IMG/VR virus record: IMGVR_UViG_3300050821_002517
Span: 1-25,799 of that record
Source of the DNA: a virus
DNA: 25,799 nt
Direction: 5' to 3' (one strand)
Part shown: positions 19,775 through 25,799 of the stretch, piece after piece
Numbering within the stretch: the first letter of the stretch is position 1
Layout of the letters: each line of letters starts with the position of its first letter
The notes under the pieces: model-generated
Databases searched by the model: none
What the model was told of the DNA's origin: nothing
The model's input: only the letters and a program-made list of their open reading frames with translations
Program-made: the position numbers and the translations under genes

Positions 19775-20870
19775 GCTTAGCCTTCTTCTTCACATCAGTA
19801 AAGGTCTCTGCTGTTTCTTCAACAGTTTCAATTGTTTCTTCAGTATCTTGTAACTCGTGAAGAAGAGAACCGGGCTTTAATAGGTATTTGTTAGTAACGA
19901 ATGCTTGAAAGGTTTCGTCTGCAAGAATAGATTCCCAGAAACTTAGTGTGTTCGTATCATCTTTGCGATATTTCTTCTCTTCGCCTTTCTTCACATACCA
20001 TCCTTGTGAAGAATTGTCAACGTGTCCGCTCTCTATGGCAACTTCAAGAAGACCAGAAAAATTGTTAATACCGTCCTCATATGTTGCCTCAATAACTACC
20101 GAGCTTCCTTCCTTGACAAAACGAGATTTTTGAACCTTCACTACAAAATCCCACCCTTCAATCTCCTTTGTTGTATCGTTTTTGTTTTGACGACGACTGA
20201 TAAAGAAAATAGAGTCAGATGCATACTCCATACCCCGACCACCACTCATTATTTCTCTTGGATGTGTGCTCTGTTCCTGATACACATGTCCAGCGACAAT
20301 CATTGGAATGTTGTGTATCTTGAGATGAGGTGTGACCATTCTGAATAACGATTTCAAACTCTTGGCTCTTGTCATATCGGCAACACTCTTCTCTTCTAAT
20401 GCATCATCAACTTCTTTTGTTGAGGCCAAATTTCCCAAAGAATCCACAACGATCAGCAACTTAGTATCGTCTTCAAACTTATCCAGTTGTCGCATCATCT
20501 CAAACTTCAACTCTTCGATAGTTTTTACTGGAATGTGAGCAACTGTTGCGGTATTAATTCCAAAACTATCAAATAGTGCTAAGGTTGCACCAAACTCCGA
20601 ATCTGCGAATATCGTTGCTCCATCCGGATATTTGTCCTGAAATGCACGAATACAGAGAAGCAAAAATGACGTTTTGAACATGCGACTTGGTGCAGCAAAT
20701 ACTGATACACCAGACCCAATACCGCCATCCATTTTGCCTGAAAACAATACATTCACCATTGGTACTTTGGTTTGAATGCGTGGAACGTCTTCAAATAGCG
20801 ATGAGGAAGATAGCTTACTTGTCAATTTGTTCGTGCTATTTTTTAGAATACGATCAATTGCTGTGGTCAT
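19764..20870 (-). CDS. uvsX: RecA-like recombinase UvsX
   Basis: 368 residues (T4 UvsX is about 390). It forms filaments on ssDNA and drives recombination-dependent replication and repair. Sequence matches to UvsX: VPMVNVLFSGKMDGGIGSG, a Walker A variant APSRMFKT (60-67; T4 has GPSKSFKS), FADSEFGATLALFDSFGI, Walker B LLIVVDSLGNLAS (138-150), SVADMTRAKSLKSLFRMVTP (nearly identical in T4), GGRGMEYASDSIFFISRRQ and VQKSRFVKEGS. The C-terminal tail is acidic (DTEETIETVEETAE) and then basic, like UvsX tails that regulate DNA binding. AGGAG lies 6 nt before the ATG. Its own promoter is at 20895-20923. Confidence 0.97.
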   Translation of the reverse strand: MTTAIDRILKNSTNKLTSKLSSSSLFEDVPRIQTKVPMVNVLFSGKMDGGIGSGVSVFAAPSRMFKTSFLLLCIRAFQDKYPDGATIFADSEFGATLALFDSFGINTATVAHIPVKTIEELKFEMMRQLDKFEDDTKLLIVVDSLGNLASTKEVDDALEEKSVADMTRAKSLKSLFRMVTPHLKIHNIPMIVAGHVYQEQSTHPREIMSGGRGMEYASDSIFFISRRQNKNDTTKEIEGWDFVVKVQKSRFVKEGSSVVIEATYEDGINNFSGLLEVAIESGHVDNSSQGWYVKKGEEKKYRKDDTNTLSFWESILADETFQAFVTNKYLLKPGSLLHELQDTEETIETVEETAETFTDVKKKAKRGK

Positions 20871-20894
20871 AATATCTCCTAAAGGTTATACTGA

Positions 20895-20923
20895 AGTATA
20901 CACTATTGTCATCACAAAATCAA
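20895..20923 (-). promoter_or_regulatory. Sigma70-like early promoter of uvsX
   Basis: On the minus strand: -35 TTGATT (20918-20923), 17-bp spacer, -10 TATACT (20895-20900), then TCAGTATA, giving the dyad TATAC-TTCA-GTATA also present at the primase promoter. An inverted repeat GTTGAA-CCAT-TTCAAC (20930-20945) lies just upstream of the -35, a possible regulator site. Confidence 0.82.
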
Positions 20924-20964
20924 GTACCAGTTGAACCATTTCAACGCTTTGCCGATGTTCTGCG

Positions 20965-20972
20965 TATAAATA
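20965..20972 (+). promoter_or_regulatory. T4-type late promoter, endonuclease cassette 2
   Basis: Perfect TATAAATA followed by GG. The predicted start, about 6 nt on, is at about 20977-20978, the first base of P1 of the second structured leader, the same geometry as at 15806. Confidence 0.75.
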
Positions 20973-20976
20973 GGTA

Positions 20977-21068
20977 TGTCTAATACACTCCATCGAATCG
21001 TCCCTGATTGCCGAAAATCCATGCCCGCAAGGGTGTATTAGACACTGGATAGAGTAGGCGTCGGGGAC
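20977..21068 (+). ncRNA. Pseudoknotted structured leader RNA, copy 2
   Basis: Same fold as copy 1. P1: TGTCTAATACA (20977-20987) with TGTATTAGACA (21034-21044), 11 perfect pairs. P2: GTCCCTGA (21000-21007) with TCGGGGAC (21061-21068), one pair longer than copy 1, continued by GCC (21010-21012) with GGC (21057-21059) and ATCCA (21017-21021) with TGGAT (21046-21050). Internal hairpin: CCC-GCAA-GGG (21024-21033) with a GNRA loop. Unpaired segments AATC before P2 and GTAGGCG are the same in both copies. Confidence 0.8.
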
Positions 21069-21088
21069 TTTTCATTTTAGAGATAGCT

Positions 21089-21808
21089 ATGAACCAATAC
21101 GGCCAACAAACATATACCTACTATCTATACCACATTCCTACGGGAAAGAAATACTATGGATCACGTATAGCTAATAAAGTGTCTCCTGAACAGGATTTGT
21201 GGAACGAATATTTTAGTTCGTCCGAATTAGTTGAAGCTCTAATCAAAGAATACGGTGAGTCTTCCTTTCAAGCCAATGTTCAAAAAACATTCGATACCAT
21301 TGAAGAAGCTCGCTACTGGGAAGATCGTATTCTCCACAAACTAAAAGCACCGGAAAAGGATGAATGGTTGAATCAAGTATATAATAATGGACCATTTTAT
21401 AATACAGCATCGGGAAATCTTCATCACAACTATGGAACAACATGGTCTGAAAAAAGACGAAAGGAAAGGAGTTTAGCAAATAGTGGCTCAGGAAATCCTA
21501 TGTTCGGTAAACCTAGTGCCATGAAAGGAAAACATCATGATCCAGATACTAAAACCATTATCAGTAACAAAAAGAAAATATGGTGGAATGAACGCCGTAA
21601 AAATAATCAAAATTTTGGCAAAGGTTGTCAGCATCCCAGATATGGTAGACCAGTTTCTGAATCACAAAGAAAAAAGAAATATAGACCAATTGAAACGCCT
21701 TCTGGTATATTTGAAAGCGTAAAAGCAGCAGCTTTAGCGTTTAGTTGTTCTAGTGCTTTGATAGTAAAACGTTGTAAAATTGGTATTGATTTTAAGTATG
21801 CAGATTAG
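21089..21808 (+). CDS. GIY-YIG homing endonuclease, cassette 2
   Basis: 239 residues. The nuclease domain opens YTYYLYHIPTGKKYYGSRIA, with LWNEYFSSSELVEALIKEYG, ARYWEDRILHKLKAP (catalytic Glu) and WLNQVYNNGPFY. The middle has NUMOD3-like NSGSGNPMFGKPSAMKGKHH and RYGRPVSESQRKKK. The end is a NUMOD1-like helix-turn-helix, TPSGIFESVKAAALAFSCSS then ALIVKRCKIGIDFKY, the same module that survives in the relic at 7149. The ribosome site is weak (TAGAG). The gene converges on the polymerase gene and overlaps its last 17 nt. Confidence 0.93.
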   Translation: MNQYGQQTYTYYLYHIPTGKKYYGSRIANKVSPEQDLWNEYFSSSELVEALIKEYGESSFQANVQKTFDTIEEARYWEDRILHKLKAPEKDEWLNQVYNNGPFYNTASGNLHHNYGTTWSEKRRKERSLANSGSGNPMFGKPSAMKGKHHDPDTKTIISNKKKIWWNERRKNNQNFGKGCQHPRYGRPVSESQRKKKYRPIETPSGIFESVKAAALAFSCSSALIVKRCKIGIDFKYAD

Positions 21809-24314
21809 AAAATGCTATAATTGATGCCTTTCGTTTAAAACTCCATTTAATAGCATCAAGAACACTCTCCACAGGAGCCAAAAATGTTTTCTCGTACATC
21901 GTATCGTAGTCTATATATCGATGCAGTCCAAATTCTTCAGGAAGTTTACCAGACCATCCAAAAGCATCTTCATGAAGCGGGTTTGGTTCAATCAAATAAA
22001 CAATTTTTATTTTGTCTCCCTCGTGCAACAATTCAAACTTCTTTGTCAATTTTTTCTCTTTCAAAAGATGATTGTGTAACAAGGCACATCTGGTTTGAAT
22101 AGGTGTTCCCTTGATGTAAATAGTGTTGTTGTCGGCGTACTTAGTCAAACCGCTAGCTGGTTTTGGTGTTCCGATAACTTCTGGGGGAAGCAAGCGATAT
22201 TCGGCGGCTGTTGTTTTCATGAACGCCCAAAGCTCCTTTTCCGTTCCAGTCAGACAAATCTTCATCATGTCTTTGAATTTTTGTCTACACCATGCTGGAG
22301 TCGAAGAGCGATTACTTTCCATACCTACGATCTTTATTTGTGGTTCAGTAAGGACCACGCCTTCCGAATTCCATACGCTTAATGCATACCGTTTTTTCAC
22401 AGTAAAAATAGCTTGGTCTGCAATAAGTTCTCGTTTAAATTCCGTAGTATTTCTATAAAAGTTACCATACTGCGCTATACCAGAACATGATTTCTTGATG
22501 ACGGGAAGCAATTTCTCTTTACATATGGTATCTAAAATGTCGATCAACTGATGCCCCTTTGCATCTGGAACAAATTGTTCAACAAGTGGATGTAAAGTGA
22601 TATATGAGCTATCCGTATCGCAATAGAAGACATACCTCTGATTGTGTGTCCCACATATCTTGTTCATATAGGCATCAATATCTGCTGCCACCTGCTGAAT
22701 GATATATTGTCCAGTCATGGTAATACCTTCAGCTATTCGTGTGTCGCTCCATCGAAAGTAATTATTAGCAAGTCCTCCGAAACACGAATTCAATAGAATC
22801 TTAATACCTTCTTGAGCCAACTTCATTTTCTTGGCTTCGTTCTTGTATGTCTCGTTTTTGGTTTCTTCATAAAGTCGTTCTGCTTCCAACTGTTTCTTCT
22901 TAATAGATACGCGCTCGTCAAAAAGACGCTCAATCAACACAGGCAAAAATCCCTGTTTCTTTCTCGTAAAAGCATATCCATTTGCTGCCACCGCTACATC
23001 GTGTATGACAGCATCAGTCATATCATATTCTTTCGCAAGAAATCCTTCAACGGTGCACTTCGGAATATATTGTTTTTGAACAATCGTTTCTGGAGACATG
23101 TTCAGCCCCATCATAATACGCGGATACAAACTGGTGGCATCCATTGAAACAACACTTTGATATCGTCCCGGAGGGGGCTGGCGTACGTATCCTCCCACGA
23201 TATCAGTTTTGGATAGCTTTCTTGCTTGTGGTGGCGCTATTTTTTGTGAGCGCAATTCGTTGTAAATTAGGCAATCCCAAAGTCGAACAGGGGAAAACAC
23301 GTCACTAAAATTAGATTTGGCACGATAAGCCATAAGAAACACGAGTTCCAAAAGCCGCAATCTGTCTTCAAGTTCGTCAACCAAAATTGTATCGACGCAA
23401 TTGTATTCCACAAACAATTGCCAATCTTTCTCATAAAACTCCTTAAATGTTTCATAAGAGCTTTCCAACTTATGTTTTCCTAATTCAATAAATGCAATGG
23501 TATCAAGTTTGTAGTTTTCTGCCCGCTTGCTTGGGTTATACTTACGATATACCTCAATATAGTCCAGCGTAGAAATGCCCACCAGATCAAATACCTGCTG
23601 TTCTCTATTGTTCTCCACTACCATCTTCTCCTGTACAGCCCGCCACGGAGACAAGCGAACTTCACTACGTTCAGGAAGTACCTTAACTATACGGTTTACA
23701 ATATAAGGAATATCGAAGTACCGAATATTCCATCCAGTCACTACATCGGGGGTATCTGCTTCCCAGAACTTAAGAAACATCTTCAACATCTCTTCTTCGT
23801 TTCGACTCTTGTGATATGTATACAACGAGGCATCAAAGTGCGTAATCTTAGTAACATCAAAATCTTTCCAACCAAATGTATCAATATGCTTGGTATTACG
23901 ATTCTTTATGGTAATGAGTAGAATTTTCTCTCCGGCCAATTGTGAATTCGGAAATCCATTTTCAATTTCCGTTTCGATATCAATAGAAGATATACGAATC
24001 AATGCAGGATCGTAATTTATAGCATCTTCATATTTTTCGCTAATATATTGATATTGAAAATACGTATTACCAAAAATAGGAAAATCGCCTACGTCTTCAT
24101 ATTGTTTAATGAATCCTTTAGCGGCATTAATATCATCAAAATGTATAGGCTTGAGTGATTCTTCAAAGAGTGTCTTATACTCACTCTTAGCAGGAGACCT
24201 TACGTAGAGCGTAGGTTGAAAATCGTCCTTTGATTCAATACGTTGACCGTCACTGATTCCTCGGAAAAGAATCTTGTTTCCCCATTGGGTGGCGTTCAAA
24301 TAGAAATTACTCAT
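21792..24314 (-). CDS. 43: Family B DNA polymerase, T4 gp43-like
   Basis: 840 residues (T4 gp43 is 898), the replicative polymerase with 3'-5' proofreading. Exo I is SSIDIETE (D112, E114), Exo II GWNIRYFDIPYI (D201) and Exo III YNCVDTILV (Y304, D308). Polymerase motif A is SMDATSLYPRIMMGLN (D392), motif B is KLAQEGIKILLNSCFGGLAN and motif C YCDTDSSYI (D566, D568). All catalytic Asp residues are present, so the enzyme should be active. T4 gp43 ends in a clamp-binding tail (KASLFDMFDF); here the end is KRKASIIAFSNLHT, similar in KAS but divergent after it, in the part that overlaps the endonuclease gene. The ribosome site GGAG is 11 nt before the ATG, rather far. Its promoter has an operator-like dyad. 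Confidence 0.97.
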   Translation of the reverse strand: MSNFYLNATQWGNKILFRGISDGQRIESKDDFQPTLYVRSPAKSEYKTLFEESLKPIHFDDINAAKGFIKQYEDVGDFPIFGNTYFQYQYISEKYEDAINYDPALIRISSIDIETEIENGFPNSQLAGEKILLITIKNRNTKHIDTFGWKDFDVTKITHFDASLYTYHKSRNEEEMLKMFLKFWEADTPDVVTGWNIRYFDIPYIVNRIVKVLPERSEVRLSPWRAVQEKMVVENNREQQVFDLVGISTLDYIEVYRKYNPSKRAENYKLDTIAFIELGKHKLESSYETFKEFYEKDWQLFVEYNCVDTILVDELEDRLRLLELVFLMAYRAKSNFSDVFSPVRLWDCLIYNELRSQKIAPPQARKLSKTDIVGGYVRQPPPGRYQSVVSMDATSLYPRIMMGLNMSPETIVQKQYIPKCTVEGFLAKEYDMTDAVIHDVAVAANGYAFTRKKQGFLPVLIERLFDERVSIKKKQLEAERLYEETKNETYKNEAKKMKLAQEGIKILLNSCFGGLANNYFRWSDTRIAEGITMTGQYIIQQVAADIDAYMNKICGTHNQRYVFYCDTDSSYITLHPLVEQFVPDAKGHQLIDILDTICKEKLLPVIKKSCSGIAQYGNFYRNTTEFKRELIADQAIFTVKKRYALSVWNSEGVVLTEPQIKIVGMESNRSSTPAWCRQKFKDMMKICLTGTEKELWAFMKTTAAEYRLLPPEVIGTPKPASGLTKYADNNTIYIKGTPIQTRCALLHNHLLKEKKLTKKFELLHEGDKIKIVYLIEPNPLHEDAFGWSGKLPEEFGLHRYIDYDTMYEKTFLAPVESVLDAIKWSFKRKASIIAFSNLHT

Positions 24315-24361
24315 GATTCAGCACACTCCGTGCATGAAAGGGTTGTTCCTGCTGATCCTGA

Positions 24362-24390
24362 AAGATACTACAACTGACGGCAGAAGTCAA
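24362..24390 (-). promoter_or_regulatory. Sigma70-like early promoter of gene 43
   Basis: On the minus strand: -35 TTGACT (24385-24390), 17-bp spacer ending TTGTAG, -10 TATCTT (24362-24367), then TCAGGATC. The leader to ATG 24314 is about 40 nt. Confidence 0.8.
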
Positions 24391-24400
24391 CCGTCAGTTG
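24371..24400. promoter_or_regulatory. Perfect 10-bp inverted repeat over the gene 43 promoter
   Basis: CAACTGACGG (24371-24380) and CCGTCAGTTG (24391-24400) are exact inverted repeats separated by 10 bp. The -35 hexamer sits in the spacer and the left arm covers part of the promoter spacer. Centre-to-centre distance is 20 bp, two helical turns, as for a dimeric repressor site. A terminator for the gene upstream is the alternative, but there is no U run. Confidence 0.65.
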
Positions 24401-24406
24401 GACCAT

Positions 24407-24742
24407 TTAGAAGATGATCTTTTTGGGATCGATGTTTGGGGTCTCCGGAACGAGAATACCGGAGCCATGTTGCGTGCTATAGGCATTACGTATATCGTCA
24501 GTGGGATCAAACGCCACCACCACGGAACTCATCGGAATGCTAAACTTTCTGGTCTTCGCATACATAAGGAAAGGAACGGACATACTCAATCCTATGCGTC
24601 CACCTTCGCTCTTGGATGGTATTATTTGAATATAGATGGGATTTTCAATAACGTAGGCGTCGGCTGTTCCGTCTCGCGCGACATCTCCTATAATCTCTTC
24701 TCCAGAAATCAACTTTAAGCACTTCACTCCCTTTGCGGCCAT
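24407..24742 (-). CDS. Sm-like small phage protein
   Basis: 111 residues. KCLKLISGEEIIGDVARDG then YVIENPIYIQIIPS, FLMYAKTRKFSIPMSSVVVAFDPTDDIRNAYSTQHGSGILVP. The first part (KLxxGEEIIGxV...yxIxNP) is an Sm-fold beta-barrel signature, and I recall this arrangement with D.I.NAY...GSGI.vP in T4-like environmental phages. GGAG lies 7 nt before the ATG. It sits between regA and 43, where T4 has no such gene; an RNA-binding role beside RegA is possible but inferred. Confidence 0.75.
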   Translation of the reverse strand: MAAKGVKCLKLISGEEIIGDVARDGTADAYVIENPIYIQIIPSKSEGGRIGLSMSVPFLMYAKTRKFSIPMSSVVVAFDPTDDIRNAYSTQHGSGILVPETPNIDPKKIIF

Positions 24743-24758
24743 AATAAAACTCCATGAT

Positions 24759-25190
24759 TTAGTGTGTGGGTTTTCCTAGACTATATTTTGACACGAGATT
24801 CCAATCAGATTTTTCTTTAAACGACAACACCTTTATTTGAGACAATGGTGCACGATCCTCTACTGATTCCGTATAAACAATTTTAAGCAGTCCCCAATCA
24901 CTAAGTAAAACTGCGATAGTATTTCGTCTTTGAAGATCGTTTTGACTTAGATCAGCATCCTTACCATCCAACAAAAACATCTCTTTAAACATGACGATGA
25001 AATATTTTCCTTGACGATGCAGAATATGACAACTTTGATAAAGGGTTTTTGTATTACGTGAAGCCACCCCTATACGAGTTAATGTTTCTCTGATTTTTAG
25101 AAAGTCATCCGGTTGCTGTAACTCAACTTCCAAAGGCAAATATCCGGGAACATCAATGTCAAAAAGGTCATGCGGTATTCTTTCCACCAT
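24759..25190 (-). CDS. regA: Translational repressor RegA
   Basis: 143 residues; T4 RegA has 122, and here about 20 extra residues (MVERIPHDLFDIDVPGYLPL) precede the common part. Conserved stretches: DDFLKIRETLTRIGVAS, LYQSCHILHRQGKYFIVMFKEMFLLDG, RRNTIAVLLSDWGLLKIV, and SFKEKSDWNLVSKYSLG (T4: SFKQKHEWKLVPKYTIG). RegA binds ribosome sites of early phage mRNAs, often including its own, and blocks initiation. The order 62-regA-43 is that of T4. The start lies 23 nt inside gene 62, so expression is coupled. Confidence 0.96.
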   Translation of the reverse strand: MVERIPHDLFDIDVPGYLPLEVELQQPDDFLKIRETLTRIGVASRNTKTLYQSCHILHRQGKYFIVMFKEMFLLDGKDADLSQNDLQRRNTIAVLLSDWGLLKIVYTESVEDRAPLSQIKVLSFKEKSDWNLVSKYSLGKPTH

Positions 25191-25575
25191 GGTCTAATCT
25201 CTGCCTAATAGTTTTTAGATTTTCCGGTGTCAGAAGTCGTAGGGCAGCTTTGGCCTTGACAGCACTATACCCATAATAATGCTGAACCAGAGAAACATCC
25301 TCCGATTTCTCACCTTTGATCCACCCGAAACGTTTGGCGGGTCGTATACTATTTAGGAAAAAAGAAAACTGTAACTTCTTGTCCAACTGCGGCATAGAGT
25401 TCATCATGTTAGCCCAGAAAATCGTATCAGAATGAAAACTGAGCGCCCGATTGACCATATACCCATTATACTTCTTCTCCGCACCATCTTCAGCCATCAA
25501 ATCTACTTTAGAGTAGTTGATGGCATTCACAAAGTCGAACAAGTCGAGTTTCTTAGATTCCTCAACTACTTTCAT
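25168..25575 (-). CDS. 62: Clamp-loader small subunit, T4 gp62-like
   Basis: 135 residues, the short form seen in cyanophage-type relatives (T4 gp62 is 187). LFDFVNAINYSKVDLM, EKKYNGYMVNRALSFHSDTIFWANMMNSMPQLDKKLQFSFFLNSI and RPAKRFGWIKGE are the recognisable stretches; the C terminus is KAALRLLTPENLKTIRQRLDHGGK. With gp44 it would load the sliding clamp. AAGGA precedes the ATG; the upstream stop overlaps it (ATGA). The call rests on family pattern and on position directly before regA. Confidence 0.88.
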   Translation of the reverse strand: MKVVEESKKLDLFDFVNAINYSKVDLMAEDGAEKKYNGYMVNRALSFHSDTIFWANMMNSMPQLDKKLQFSFFLNSIRPAKRFGWIKGEKSEDVSLVQHYYGYSAVKAKAALRLLTPENLKTIRQRLDHGGKNTA

Positions 25576-25799
25576 GCTTCCTTCTTATTGTTTTCAGTCC
25601 AGATACGGAACGCCGCATAGATGGCGTTGACCATATGCTGATCAGCCCTTTCATGCTGCCCTCCCGGCCCAAACTGCAACTCTCCAACCGTCTGAATACC
25701 CGGATAGAACGCCTTCAAGGCTTCGTCCCGCATCTCCCCAGTAACCTTAAAAACATCTGCCCACTTGAAAAATCCAGCATCAGTAACAACCTGAGCAAT
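25572..25799 (-). CDS. C-terminal part of an unidentified protein
   Basis: The frame is open from the right window edge and gives the last 75 residues. It contains GFFKWADVFKVTGEMRDEALKAF, VGELQFGPGGQHERADQHMVNAIYAAFRIW and ends NNKKEA. The stop overlaps the gp62 ATG (ATGA), so it belongs to the same operon. In T4 gene 44 lies here, but these residues do not look like the end of a AAA+ clamp loader. The late GGQHERADQHMVNA segment might be the last catalytic motif of a RuvC-like nuclease, a weak guess only. Confidence 0.55.
   Translation of the reverse strand: MAQVVTDAGFFKWADVFKVTGEMRDEALKAFYPGIQTVGELQFGPGGQHERADQHMVNAIYAAFRIWTENNKKEA

Overview
The window is a piece of a T4-like (Caudoviricetes, myovirus-type) bacteriophage genome. 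On the minus strand it carries a recognisable T4 replication and recombination module in a T4-like order: clamp-loader small subunit gp62, translational repressor RegA, an Sm-like protein, family B DNA polymerase gp43, recombinase UvsX, DnaB-type helicase gp41 and, further left, primase gp61. Protein length and sequence character resemble environmental and cyanophage T4-like relatives more than T4 itself. I cannot name the host. No tRNA, rRNA, CRISPR array or insertion sequence was seen.

Layout from left to right (all minus strand unless stated). 1-371: 3'-truncated MazG-like pyrophosphohydrolase. 403-1449: primase with its own promoter and an upstream terminator-like hairpin. 1595-3331: two exported cargo proteins, an OmpA-family protein and a DUF3494 ice-binding-like protein. 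3346-5490: small membrane proteins, an amidase endolysin, a coiled-coil membrane protein and a small protein with a head-targeting-like N terminus; most are coupled by stop/start overlaps. 5487-7062: a conserved hypothetical protein and two proteins with mucin-like Thr/Pro tails, one with an Ig-like domain. 7149-7321: relic of a homing endonuclease. 7318-11136: a large modular basic protein and a nucleotidyltransferase-domain protein, interleaved with two GIY-YIG endonucleases. 11864-12598: a coiled-coil membrane protein. 12659-15794: a complete-looking operon (promoter, HTH protein, small protein, PRPP-synthetase-like enzyme, NAMPT-like enzyme, 36-residue membrane peptide, terminator) resembling phage NAD+ rebuilding systems. 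15806-16510 (+): a GIY-YIG cassette. 16481-17705: small proteins and a HExxH protein. 17747-20870: gp41, two small proteins, UvsX. 20965-21808 (+): a second GIY-YIG cassette. 21792-25799: gp43, Sm-like, RegA, gp62 and the end of an unidentified gene.

Two promoter classes can be read by eye. Six minus-strand sigma70-like promoters all have an exact 17-bp spacer and share TCA(G/A) directly after the -10 hexamer; they precede gp61, the NAD operon, two small genes, uvsX and gp43. T4-late-like NATAAATA boxes precede the virion, lysis and endonuclease genes.

The most unusual find is a pair of structured leaders of about 90 nt. The only two plus-strand genes, both GIY-YIG endonucleases, each have a perfect TATAAATA box whose predicted transcript begins in a long stem. 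The two leaders fold into the same pseudoknot (11-bp P1, interrupted P2, short internal hairpin), and P1 is supported by three compensatory base-pair exchanges. I do not recognise this RNA as a known family.
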